Source: Microcyclospora pomicola (Eukaryota; Ascomycota; Dothideomycetes; Capnodiales). From it: DNA of 64,000 bases. Below, in pieces: positions 1-11,622 of the stretch (position 1 is its first letter; each line of letters begins with the position of its first letter). The stretch covers positions 372,001 to 436,000 of the forward strand of contig NHNY01000015.1 in the NCBI GenBank assembly GCA_002786065.1, written 5' to 3'. The position numbers and the translations under genes are program-made. The notes under the pieces are model-generated. The model saw nothing but the letters and a program-made list of their open reading frames with translations, was not told the origin of the DNA and made no database searches.

Positions 1-3000
1 AGGCACGTTGTCTTGGAGAGGCGTTCGGGTCATCCTTGGACCTGCTCGCCAGCGTGCTGACGGTGCTGATTGGGCGCCGGATTGCCGTAGGGCTGATCAC
101 TCGAGACAGCACGCAATCTCTGTTGCATGATTATCGTTGTGCCAGTATCGGGTGATTGGCTAGCGGGCGATAAGTGCTGGACTAGACCGCACGGCATTTC
201 TCCCCCAAGCCAAACCCTGAGAGATGGACTGGACACTTCGTTTGTATCCGAGACGAGATTCACATGCTGCATGCTTGCTGATCCGCCGATGCTGCAAAAT
301 GGAAAGGTCGATTATCTCACACACCACGTGAAGCTTCACGGTATTGGCTGTCCAGTAAGGCCACCCTCGGTCATCCCACAGCGGGATCTCTTTTCGTACC
401 ATTACCTGTGCAGACAATAGACAAGTCCTACAGATAGATTACAGTACAGTAACTCTGATCTGTCCCGGCTCGACTCGCCATGGTTTGGGGGACTTGAGGG
501 ACGGTGGTAATGGTTAGCATGTTCTGAACATCGCCTCCCGCCTGTCAGACGCCATGTGTCTAAACGCAGTATTTGTGGGGCAGTGGCTGCAGGCGCCCCC
601 ATCCACAATGCGGTCGCTCCGATCGGCTGTGCGAGACTCTCTTGCATAAGCGGGAAACTCTGCTTGGTAGACACCAAGACCATAATAGACGAGCCATTAT
701 GCCATTATGCCCTCGTCATGCATGTATGTAATACCGAAAACAAGTATTCTTCATAGCACCGTCGATAATCGTGTCGGATGGTGGAAGCTGCCGCGCGAGG
801 TGCTTGTCATCATCACATGCCGAGGCCCGTCTGCCACGTTGTCGATCGACAAGTGTCTCACACGTGCCGGAGTGTATCCGAAGACAGTGATAGATAGGCA
901 CCAACCACGCTCCGGCCAAGTGGTGGAGCTTGCGTCCGAGTGATCTTCATCATTCGAGATGCTGTTTTTCGATGTCCAGATCACCACTCAGCAAAAACGG
1001 CTCCTAGATGCGGTAATGCTGGCGGACATCAATCGTTCACCTCGACCAGCAGTTCCGTACTTCCGTTCCTTTGGTCAATCAAGAATGAAGGACAATCCAT
1101 GGCGAGATTGCATTCCGTCTCCGGTCCATCATATCGCGCCTGATCCCCGTCCTCCATCTGCTGCTCGCCGCTCGTCTGCGGTGAAACGCGTAAGCTCGGC
1201 GTGATGGTCTCTCCGTTGTGTGATCTCGCTCGCGGTAATGCTTGCAAGTATCACACGCGCGCCAACATCCTTCGTGCACCTTTAACGCAGCCATGTGCAC
1301 TGATCTTCCCTGGTTGCAGTCCAATCGATGTGGCGAACGGCTAAGGGGCGAGCTCTATCTCAAACATGTCCTTTGACTTGATTGCGTTCAGGATGCTTAG
1401 CGTGCATCGCAATCTAGTCCATTGCTGCCTCACCAGGTCCAGATCTGTACAATTTGCGAGATAGGGTGATAGGGCAGCAACACAACGCGACGATCAGCAC
1501 ACGGCCGTCGGACCCTTGCCTTGGACGCACGTGGGAGTTCGACAGCACCGTCTCACGAGTCACGGCCGGTAGCCGTGCCGACAACCTGCTGGACCACTTC
1601 GATTGGCAGAAATCGTGCTGATCAGACCGTAAGCCCGTAAGCATGGTCCCGAGAACACATGGCTTCGGGAGCGGGCGAAAGGCACATGGAAGCACAAGTA
1701 GAGGAGCCGATGTCGACCTTCTATCGAGACCAATCGACGACACCAGATGGCCTGGATGGACTGCTTCCAACAGCACCTGCAGCTATTAATTGCTTCACGC
1801 TACTGTCTAGAGCGGCACTCGAAAGCCAACAACACCCTGAGCAAGCCGTCTTCGCTTAATACTGACTTTGGAACATCTGCTGGTGAAGCTGGCTGATGGA
1901 CGTTGAGCGCATACTCTTTCGAGTCTCTAGTCGTGCTAGTCTTTCGCTCTGCCAGAACGATCCAGCATGACCCTGGCACATCAGGGCTTGTCTCGCCCCT
2001 TGATCTTGGTCGACATGGCCTTCACGGGTATGCCGTGCCTTTCCGTGACGCTTTATTCCGTCCTAGGGGGAAGTACGCACCGCACCCCAGGATAATCGAG
2101 TCCTAGCACCGGTGCAAATGCTTAATCCTAGTCAATAATAGGTCTCGGGAGGCATATCGTCTTTCCACGCGTCTGTGACTGGACAATTGCTTCACCGGTG
2201 ACGGTGCCCGTGCGGTCACTAAACTTTTGTGGATCAAAGCCGTTATGCTCCAGATGTTGTATCTGGAGGCGAGTTAATTTCCAAGCAGTGACAGGCGCGT
2301 TGTTGCAAACGTATACCATTCTCTTTCATCGCAAGAGTAGTGTCCGAGCAGTCCACACGACGCTCGCAGGGCGTTCATGTATACTGGTAAAATCATGATA
2401 TCGATTGATGATCGCAATATCAATACCTTGTCGACAATATTGCAAGAGATGAAACGGCAGACGTAGACGTCCACATTGATTCCACATCCCCACCAATCAC
2501 GATTTCACAATCGCCATGTACATAAAAATACACCTCAACATCCATGAACCTGGAATCACAGTGTTGGTCTGATAGCGACCAACGAACGGATCATCCACGC
2601 TTGACTTGGGAAGTTTCGTGTAGTGTATACGAGCCACGACTTTTAGTGCGAAGCTTCCCAATGATGGGAAGGATGCAGCGGAGCCTGAAAGCATCCCCCG
2701 CCAAGATTGCCTCTTTCGGACATCGACTGCGAGACGGATGTGATGTTTGGACGTTGAAGGATGCGATCGCCTCTTCCTCCTGAAGCATATCGCGCACCTG
2801 GCAATCCATCGAGTTTCGGCCCCCATCATACGGCCATCGCCATCGTTCGACACTGGCCTCGGACGGCTCGACTCATCGAGTCTCAACGGAGGTGAGAGCC
2901 AGCATTATGATAGCATGGATCGTATGCCGCACATACTTCCAGGAAATCGGGCATTTCAGTGCCGCGGCTGCTCATCACCACCACCTCTCTCACACTGACT

Positions 3001-4553
3001 ACAGCAGCATCCCTCGCAGGTTGCACGTATTATGATCCCAGGCACACTATACACACGTCCAAGGCACGGCGCTTTGCAGGCCGCAGTGCAGCAGTCCAGA
3101 AGATACCACAGGATCACTTGACAGTCATGCACACCGTAGGGCTGCATCTGTGGCGTCAGCAGCTGCTCACCTTGTCCCTGCAACCAAGTCGGCGGTATAC
3201 ATCCCGGCTCACCTGGTCGCGGGATGAGGATGCAATGATCACGGCGGGGTCGACGAGAAGGACGCATGGTGGGACGGAGTCGTTCGTGCCGTCTCTGGTG
3301 AGGTGCACTCAAACAGGTAAAAGGTATACCGCATCACACACGGCACATACCTATGTATCAAGCTCGCTGGTCCATTCGACCCCTCCACGGAGTCTCCGAT
3401 GGGGGCCCCTCGTCTTCCCGCGAGTCGACAGGTCACTGCACATCCCCCTCCTGTCCCGAACGGTCACAGTGCAGTGCGTTGCTCAGCATCACCGCAGATA
3501 CGTCTCTGCCTTGCTTCTTTGATGCTAGGCGTTCGACAGCATCCCACCCGATCAAGTCGTCCAAGCGTTCATGTCACAGGCCCAGGCAGTGCTGACGATG
3601 TAGCTTTCATTATATCGCCTGAGACAGGTTCTTGTCCTTGCCCGGTGGCCCCGACGCTGTGGAGTTACGATGCGCGATTAAAATCTGCTCGACACCACAG
3701 CGTCGAGGTACAGACTCCAATGACTGCTTTGACAACTCCCCCATGGAGTACAGTAGTACACATCCGTCGATCCAGACCAGGATTGTCGACAGACTACATC
3801 TATCTCCACCGGTGAGTATCAAGGGTTGCACCGCAGCTCTGCTCGCCCCCTCTCCCCAGCCGTTCGACGTCGTGCATATATGCGGTCGGAACTTCACCGC
3901 CATTGCGCACGGCGGGCTTCGTGCGTCGTGCGCCTGCAGAAAACTCAATGCATAAGGGATGTAATAATCACCGTGATGGATGCGATTGACATACTATATG
4001 TAGCAAACATGATAATCCTTGTGTATAGTGATAGTCTATAGTGGCAGAGCTTAGTGAAGACTCTCGCGTCGTACGGTACGTGCGTGTGCCTCTGCCTCTG
4101 CCTCCGCCTGGTCTAGATGTGACCTGCGCGCGCAACATGAACGCATTAGAGGTGCCGTGAAGGACCTAAATCAATCCTGCATCACCGCACATATGGCTGC
4201 GCGCCTCGATTCATCGTGGTATGACCAGGACCAGCTGTCGAGGATTTGGAACGGACGAGGAGCAGAACACCATTTGCAAAACCAGAGTAGGCGAGGCAAG
4301 CCAGCGCCATGACACTGCATCCCAGCGGGTGACCAGTATAAACAGCTAGTCATTGCGAGGGTGGGTCGACGGCACAATACCAGAAGACAGTGTCCACTCG
4401 GCCCAGCGAAGCGACCCAAGCGGTACGGAAGCTGGAACGCCCGAAGAAAGGCGACGACAATCCACCTTACATGCAACTCCCACTTCCGGTGCGCTGTGCG
4501 AAGTCGGTCGGTCGGTGAGAAGAGCTTCGACATGTGCAGACGAACACCGACCA
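1..4553. other. Gene-poor stretch, no supported gene
   Basis: I see no convincing gene in this 4.5 kb. The open frames are short (at most about 190 codons), lack family motifs, and many begin at non-ATG codons. Base composition is balanced rather than AT-rich, so it does not look like a strongly RIP-mutated repeat. Small structures seen: a perfect 14-bp palindrome at 327-340 centred on AAGCTT, and a short TCTGCC-type repeat near 4088-4109. The right end must contain the 3' UTR of the kinase gene that ends at 4554. A spliced gene with many short exons cannot be excluded by eye. Confidence 0.5.
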
Positions 4554-6344
4554 CTACCTATGGTCATAAGGCCAGATCGAGTTGGCTTCCTGGCATGCCT
4601 GCTGTTCGTCGCGCGCGTCGTTGATTCCATCCAGGTATGAGGCCATAAAATCATCGTAATGCGCTCGGTACAGGGGAAGTACTTCGTCCCATCGCGATTC
4701 GGCTACCCACCCATCTAGGTCACAATTCAGGTTTCGGGACAGTAGCAGTTTCAGGCGATCAGTAGTTTGCATCTTCTCGCGAATCGCTCGCATGCTTTCG
4801 ATCTCCTCGGCGGCGGGTTGGTACGGACATCGTCCTGGAAGGCCCAGATCGTCCCAATCTTCATAAAGATTGAACAGTAGTACCTGGAGACTGTTTGAAT
4901 CCTTGAGCCAGCCAAAGTGTCCGGCCGCAAGAAATGAGAGCAGGGTTTGTCCGAGTCCACGCGCTTCTCTGTATCCCGAGTGCACGTTCGACACAAGCGC
5001 CCATGTTTTCGCGCAGAATTCTGCATCAGCTTGCATTCTTGCAACGGGGCTATCGCTGTCTGCGCTTGCTTCCTGTTTCGCTGCTGGATCGAGTGTCTCA
5101 TCGAGCTTGAGCTGTTCTGCGAAGTCCGGTGTCTCGGCTGCGTGGACAAATGCTGGCGACACGGTCGCAGATTGCCAATCGATGATGCCGGTCATCTTAG
5201 TGAAGTCGGTCTCATCAACGAAAATGTTCCGACTGTGGAGGTCAGGATGGAACAGTATCGGACGCGCTGCATCCCTCACCTCTGGAAGGTTGGTGAGAAC
5301 CTTGAGGATTTCGAAGGATGCGTTAAGAAGTTTTACGTGTTCCGTGGAACAGCGCATCTTTGGTGTAGGCTTTTGGAAGAAGGACTTCTTGCTCCCTCGA
5401 TCGTGGTCCAGAGCCTGATTATGGAGACGGTGAACTGGTGGCGTCAGTACTGCTGTACAATCTCAGCTCCTCTGAACTCACTCACGCGTAGAGTAGTACT
5501 CGTCGAGCGATCCGGTTGGCACATCCCCTTTCATCGGAAGATTTCCGTCAGGAAACCAAGTATGAGTAGGCCCTAGGACGACCGAGTGTTCAGCCTGCAG
5601 TGATCGTGATCCTGATCCTTGGGGAGCGTGGTCCTTTATGAAAAGTGACCCGTACGCTGCGAACTCGTGCTGACAGAGCTGCTTCGTCAATTTTCCGATC
5701 GACTGTATGCATCGAATGTGTTGCGACGCCGACATGGTGTTCCACACGTCTTTCAGCTGAACGCCTGACATAGACTCCATGACTATTCACTCTAAGAGAA
5801 CGGTACTCGACTTTGTTGCGTTCCACGAGAGCACTGTAGGTACAGGTATGGTCGTGTTACGCCTCACTTCGTCAATGGTCAGTCAGCCAGCAAAGTGCTA
5901 AGAGCTCGACAGTGAAGAGAGTGCACCCACCAAACTGCAATGTCGCAACTTCAGAGCTCACCGAAAGACCAGCATTCGCCACGGCACGCGTTGGAACCCG
6001 AGCAACTACGTTGCGGCCATTGTCGAGTCGAATAGTGAACACTCGATTGCACCCCCCTTCTTTCTTCTCACATGAGACGACATTCTGCGCACCAGGGCAC
6101 GACGCAATCACAACGTCAAGCAGTGCCTGAAAATTAAAGGACAAGTGACGCTCAGCGCGTCGCTCTGAATCCTTGTCCAGCCAACGTCCTTGGGAATAAA
6201 CCTGGGGGTCGAAAGCTGCACGCCAATTTGAGCGGCGTTCATGCTTGCATCAATTGGATACTCACCTGTCTGGAAAGTTCTTTGACCAGATCGATCGCCG
6301 CGAGGCACAGCTTGGCGGATGAGGATTCGCTTGACCGTCCGCAT
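4554..6344 (-). CDS. Aminoglycoside-phosphotransferase (APH/AIM9-like) family kinase, with an in-frame TGA
   Basis: Exons joined by phase: 6344-6266, 6215-5931, 5866-5486, 5434-4554 (542 codons including a TGA). The first 26 residues are Arg/Lys-rich without acidic clusters, as in a mitochondrial presequence. They are followed by the fungal APH signature GRWLDKDSERRAERHLSFNF. Exon 3 continues with IPVPTVLSWN and IVMESMSGVQL. The catalytic loop HPDLHSRN lies at about 311-318 and the metal-binding IIDWQ at about 332-336. Between LLE and IVMES the frame reads TGA (5787-5789, codon 148), where relatives usually have Tyr or Phe. One larger intron (5783-5930, acceptor AATAG) would skip the stop in frame and give 513 codons, but would delete the conserved PVPxVLxW hinge. 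AIM9-type proteins are mitochondrial with no settled substrate. The family is clear; whether the gene is functional is open. Confidence 0.75.
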
Positions 6345-6874
6345 TCGAGAACTGATTCAAGATGGCTATAGATGTCGAGGACTGTCTTGGATGGAATAAT
6401 AGACACCTGCTACTGGATGAAGCGAAGCGCAATGAAAGCTCAAGCACAGCAAGTCGTTCGGATGCTCCCGACACACGAGACATGCATCGAACTTGCGACG
6501 TGGGCGACATCCATCACAGCGCACTTGATCCCTTGAATGTAAACAGATCGGACGTCACTACGAAGCAAATATCCTCCAACTGGCGGCCAGCACAAGTTCT
6601 CTGCGCCAACTGTCATGAGGGAGCACCCGTCTTGAGACGTTCATCGATGTAGCTCATTATTCTAGCTATCAGACCTGGTAATACGGGGTCATGTTTCTTC
6701 AATACATGAGAGGAATGTTTTGTCACTCTGCTGCTGCAGTTAGCCTATCGAATGTGCGGTATGTAGCAGAGATCATGATCAACTTCATTTTTCATGTATG
6801 TACTTTTCCCCATCGTTGTGTAGCTGCATATCTATACAGGCCTTTACGCCATCATTACCGACACTTCGAGTCCA
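6345..6874. other. Intergenic: upstream of the APH gene, downstream of SSADH
   Basis: 530 bp between two minus-strand genes. It should hold the promoter of the APH-like gene and the SSADH 3' UTR. No TATA box, RNA gene or repeat is recognisable. Additional 5' exons of the APH gene cannot be excluded. Confidence 0.4.
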
Positions 6875-8527
6875 TCACGACGAGCCCTGCAGCTCCTGAC
6901 CCATACCACCGAGCGTCACCATCTTCGTGACAAGATAGTCGTCGACGCCATACTTGCTTCCCTCGCGACCGAAGCCCGACTGCTTGACGCCACCAAACGG
7001 CGCAGCTGGATCAGAGATCAGGCCGGTGTTGACACCGACCATGCCTACCTCGAGAGCTTCGGCCACGCGGTAGACGCGCTGGATGTCCTTGGAGAAGAAG
7101 TAGCCGGCCAGGCCGACCTCGGTATCGTTGGCCAACCGGATGATTTCGGCTTCAGTGTCGAAGGGGAAAAGGCCGGCGACCGGGCCAAAGGTTTCTTCGC
7201 GCGCGATGGCCATGTCGTTGGTCATGTCGCGGATCACGGTGGGCTGGTAGAAGTTGGGACCGAGGTCGGTGCGTTGCTTGCCGCCTGCGACAACCTTGCC
7301 GCCATGCTTAACGGCATCTTCGACGTGTTGCTGCACTTTTGAGATGGCGCGGTCATGTATCAGGGGCCCGTGTGTGATGCCTTCCTCGTATCCGGAGCCA
7401 ACCTTGAACTCGTTCACTTTCTTCACAAAAGCTTCGGTGAAGGCGTCGTAGATGCCGCGCTGAATGTAGAGCCGGTTCGCGCAGACGCAGGTTTGGCCGC
7501 TGCTGCGGAACTTGGAGGCGATGGCGCCGGCGACCGCAGTGTCCAAGTCGGCATCGTCAAAGACGATGAATGGGGCGTTTCCACCCAGCTCGAAAGACAA
7601 TTTCTTGAGCGTGCTGGACGATTGCTTCATGAGGAGTTTACCAACACCGGTCGAACCGGTAAAGGAGACCTTCTTGACGATATCCGATGTAGTGATCGCT
7701 TCACCGACCTCGGGAGTGTTCTTGAGCGCGGTCACGAAGTTGACGACGCCTGCGGGAATACCGGCACGGTGAGCGAGTTCTGCCAGAGCTGCGGCTGTGA
7801 AAGGTGTCTCGCCAGGTGATTTGGCAACGATGGTGCAGCCTGCTGCGAGGGCTGGTCCAATCTTTCGTGTGATCATTGCCGCCGGGAAGTTCCATCTATC
7901 AATAAGTCAGCTCTGCGCGCTCTCTGTCTGACTGTCTGCGCGATCTACTCACGGTGTGATCAAGCCAGCGACGCCGACTGATTCTCGGATCGTGAATATC
8001 CTGTTCCCGGCTATGCTGGCCTGAATGGTATCTCCAGAAATGCGTGGAGCTTCTTCACTGAACCACTCGAAGAAGCTCGCGGCGTAGCTGACCTCTCCCT
8101 TGGCATCCGCTAAGGGCTTGCCATTCTCCCAGGTGATCAAGCGTGCAAGGTCCTCGGAGTTTTCCATCATGAGATCGTACCACCTCCTTAGCATCTTGGA
8201 ACGTTCTCTTGCTGTTGTCTTGCGGAAAGCAGGTAGAGCTGCTGCGGCTGCCTTGATCGCCTCTTCCGTGTCACTTCCGTCCATCTCAGGCATGGTGCCG
8301 ATAACCTTGCCTGACGCCGGGTCGGTGACCTCGAACGTCTTGCCTGATTTTGCGTCTATCCATTTTCCGTTGACATAGGTCTGGTTTTTAAGGAGGGACT
8401 GGTCATTGAGAGGGGGAACGCTGTGCCCTGTAGCATAGGTAGCCCGAAGTGTTCTCAAATGGTTGGAGGCTCGGATGTGAGAGCGGATGGCGGGGGTTGT
8501 TTGCAGCGTATGGAGGAAGGCCTTCAT
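6875..8527 (-). CDS. UGA2: Succinate-semialdehyde dehydrogenase, mitochondrial (NAD(P)+-dependent)
   Basis: Two exons (8527-7953 and 7895-6875, 57-bp intron) give 531 aa. The enzyme oxidises succinate semialdehyde to succinate, the last step of the GABA shunt. The first 40 or so residues are basic and Ser/Thr-rich, a likely mitochondrial presequence; the yeast enzyme itself is cytosolic. The ALDH fold is complete: PWNFP at the exon junction, the SFTGSTGVGK nucleotide loop, catalytic Glu in FELGGNAPF (about E294) and catalytic Cys in SSGQTCVCANR (about C328). The CxC pair in that loop is typical of the SSADH/GabD branch and can be redox sensitive. The C-terminal PFGGVKQSGFGREGS motif is present. 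Length matches the family. A related aldehyde substrate is the main alternative. Confidence 0.93.
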
Positions 8528-10012
8528 TGTGAACAGGTAACCGCGGAGGAGGTCAAAGCGAGGACAAGCGTATGGTCAAGGTAAGATAAAGAAAAATCGA
8601 GAGCTATGATTGTCACCCATATGGTCGTGTTGCGCTCACATCCGTGTGGGAGAATAGCGGACTGGAGCTCTCGCGCGGATGACGATGGAAGATAGGTGCT
8701 TACCAAAGAGGAAAGTCCAGGCGGGATGCAATTGTCAGGTAGCTACAGTCAGTACACAGCAACGAGGAGCTCCGCAGTCGAGGATTCAGGAACAGCATGT
8801 TCATTGGCGAAGCATTGGTAAATGATATGGAAATAACGATATGCGGCAGCCACACCTACAGATATCGACGAATCTTCTGGGTTTCGTCTGCGATTTTAGC
8901 ACGCTTCTGGGATCTTCATGGCCATCATGTCACGGCCTAAAGCCTGATGGACAGCGGGAGTTGTCCATCAGCTGCCTGGAAATGCCGTGAACGATAAGAT
9001 GAATAAATAGCAACTGGGTAAGGTTGAGAAGGCTCGCGCAAGAAACTCGAGATATCAAGACTGTATGATGAGATCTGAGGATAGCCTCGCAGCAGCTCTT
9101 CCTACAACCCGATGTGTGTCTCTCTCCCAACTGGCGGTATGCACCAGCGTCCACCATGCGTCTGGGCCGTCCTGCCTGTGGTCTCGATTGGTGTAATCTA
9201 GCTTGAAGCTTCGTCGTCAATCGAGGTACCTACAACTCGACTCAGTGCCGGAGAGTCGAGCTCCAGTTGACTTTTGCGGTCATGCAGTCTCTGGTTGTTA
9301 TTGTTATAACACTGTCGTTGCCAGACTGGAGCAGGTATCGCTGGTAGACACGGTATGCTGTGACCGCCAAATACCACCGATACCAGACGGTCTATAGGTG
9401 CTTGGATGGTTAGACTTCCTCGCTCATGACTCGGGCAGATCAGCGGTGCTGTGCATCAATAATAATAACGGCCATTGGAAACCTTGGGGCGAGGCGGCGG
9501 AAGATGACGTCGTGGTTGTTGGCGCCACAACGGTGTTGCCGGAGTGACTGAAACTTGGAGAGGTTGACGTAGCCACGATTCCGTCTCCCGGCGGCGGGAA
9601 AGCGTGGAAGGGGGAGTCTGCCAGAATCGACAACAGAACGCGCGAGCAGAGGTCGAAGGTGAGCTCAAGAGCTGTAGACAGAGGGAGTAGGTGCTGGATC
9701 TCACATCAGATAGCTCTGCTGCTGTCGCTGTCGGTACCAGAGATGTCCTGGCGGAGCGGAAGTGGGCGAGGTGGTGCTAAGGGACCACCAGACGGTCTGG
9801 ACTGTGTCGACGTCACCGCCTAGTCCAATTCCAATTCCTCCTCCCGCGGCCCACCCTCTGTATATTATCCTCCCACCTGTGCTCTCTCCCTCTGCATCCT
9901 CATCATCCAAACAATACCTCCATTGCTCACCTCTCACCCACTTAAATCGCATTCTTGATACCTCATCAAGCTCCTTCTCGCCTCAATTACTATCTCCCAC
10001 ACTACCGCCATC
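8528..10012. promoter_or_regulatory. Divergent promoter region SSADH / PIL1
   Basis: About 1.5 kb between the start codons of two divergent genes. The right part (about 9830-10010) is strongly pyrimidine-rich on the plus strand and contains TATATTAT near 9861, a plausible core promoter and leader for PIL1. No other gene, RNA or repeat is recognisable. Confidence 0.5.
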
Positions 10013-11189
10013 ATGCACCGAACATACTCCATGCGCCAGTCGCGTGCGCCGACTGCGTCGCAGATCCAGAACCCACCGCCGCCTTCGTCTTCCACCAAGA
10101 CTGGCAGACTTTTTGGCCGGGCCAACATTGGTATGTTCATGTTTACGTTGTCGAGTTTCCAAACATGCTGACGCAGTCCCTAGGCCACAACCTTCGCAAG
10201 TCCGTTCACCCCGGTGCATTCGGTCCAGATCTTGCCAAGAAGCTCTCTACGCTCGTGAAGATGGAGAAGAACGTCATGCGCTCTATGGAGCTTGTCGGCC
10301 GTGAACGTATGGAGGTCGCTGTAAGTTTTGCCAGATGTTGGCTTGATATGAACGAGCTGCTAACCCGAATCACAGCAACAACTCTCCATCTGGGGTGAGG
10401 GCTGTGACGATGACGTCTCAGATGTCACTGACAAGCTCGGTGTGCTCATCTACGAGATCGGTGAGCTCGAGGACCAGTTCGTCGACCGCTACGACCAGTA
10501 CCGTGTGACCATCAAGAGCATCCGTAACATTGAAGCATCCGTTCAGCCAAGCAGAGATCGTAAGTTGTGAAAATCTGGAAAAACACCTCACCCCCAGTTC
10601 TAACAATCCCATAGGCAAGCAAAAGATCACCGACCAGATCGCACAGCTCAAATACAAGGAGCCCAACAGCCCTAAGATCGTTGTCCTCGAGCAGGAGCTC
10701 GTCCGTGCTGAAGCCGAGTCTCTCGTTGCCGAGGCTCAACTCTCCAACATCACCCGTGAGAAGCTCAAGGCTGCCTTCACTTACCAGTTCGACGCTCTGC
10801 GGGAGCACAGCGAGAAGATGGCTATCATCGCTGGCTTCGGCAAGCACCTCCTCGAGCTCGTTGACGACACCCCCGTCACCCCGGGTGAGACCCGCAACGC
10901 CTACGACGGATACGAGGCCTCTAAGGCCATCATCCAAGACTGCGAGGATGCCCTCACCAACTGGGTCGAGCAGAACGCTGCCGTCAGCTCCAAGCTCTCC
11001 ACCCGCGCCCGCACTCTGTCTCAACGCCGCCACCAAAACCGCTCCGAGGGTGTCGACCTCTCCAACCAGGACCAGGACCGCGAGTCTGGTCTGTGGATCC
11101 CTGCCAGCCAGCACCAGGGCGAAGAGGAGGATGATTTGGAGGATGAGGAGACCACCACCCGTGGTCGCCAGGAGGAGGTCACTGCTTAG
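10013..11189 (+). CDS. PIL1: Eisosome core component PIL1/LSP1 (BAR-domain protein)
   Basis: Four exons (10013-10130, 10184-10320, 10376-10559, 10615-11189; introns 53-55 bp) give 337 aa. PIL1/LSP1 proteins form the membrane-bending scaffold of eisosomes under the plasma membrane and respond to sphingolipid bases through Pkh kinases. The sequence begins MHRTYSMRQSRAP, has the diagnostic RKSVHPGAFGPDLAKKLS amphipathic segment and SIWGEGCDDDVSD, then long BAR helices with KAAFTYQFDALREHSEKMA. It ends in an acidic tail rich in Glu/Asp. Ser/Thr in the N-terminal segment and tail are the kind of sites phosphorylated in yeast. All phases close. The choice between PIL1 and its paralogue LSP1 cannot be made from one copy. 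Confidence 0.96.
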
Positions 11190-11622
11190 ATCAGTCCACC
11201 CATGACCTCGAAGATGACCCCACCATGAAGATGAAAAAAGAGTATGATTTGGACACTTGCACGATACCCGGGTGGAGCAAGTGTAAGTAATTAATGTTAT
11301 GATGGCAGAGCAAGAGACGAGGTGACGACGATATCGATCTTGGCCCTGAGTTTGTTCCAACACGTAAAGCGTTGACCTTAGGTAGATTCTGTACGTGGAA
11401 CATAATGTATCACTTACCCAGTGCTTCTCTTACATATGCTTCAATGTTTCCAAAGCTCGCACCCCCACTTGGCAAGACAGTCGGTATTGACCTTGAGCAT
11501 ACAGCTATAGCTCTGGCCGACTTCGGCATAAACACAACCCGACCAACCTACCATCTCGATGCATCCTCAGGTACCATTCCACTTCCACCACACTATCAAC
11601 ACCCACCTCAACCATCTACAGC
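11190..11622. other. Intergenic PIL1 3' region / aldolase promoter
   Basis: 433 bp between two plus-strand genes. It contains the PIL1 3' UTR and the aldolase promoter. The last 60 bp before the ATG at 11623 are C/A-rich, as in many leaders here. No terminator or TATA consensus stands out. Confidence 0.4.

Noticed and set aside
2959-3522. 187-codon plus-strand frame that looks like a signal peptide plus Cys
   Set aside because: Starts at GTG; the rest is low-information Arg/Ser/His sequence without a domain.
10512-11363. 283-codon minus-strand frame over PIL1
   Set aside because: Leu/Val/Gly-rich shadow of PIL1 exon 4, with no family match.
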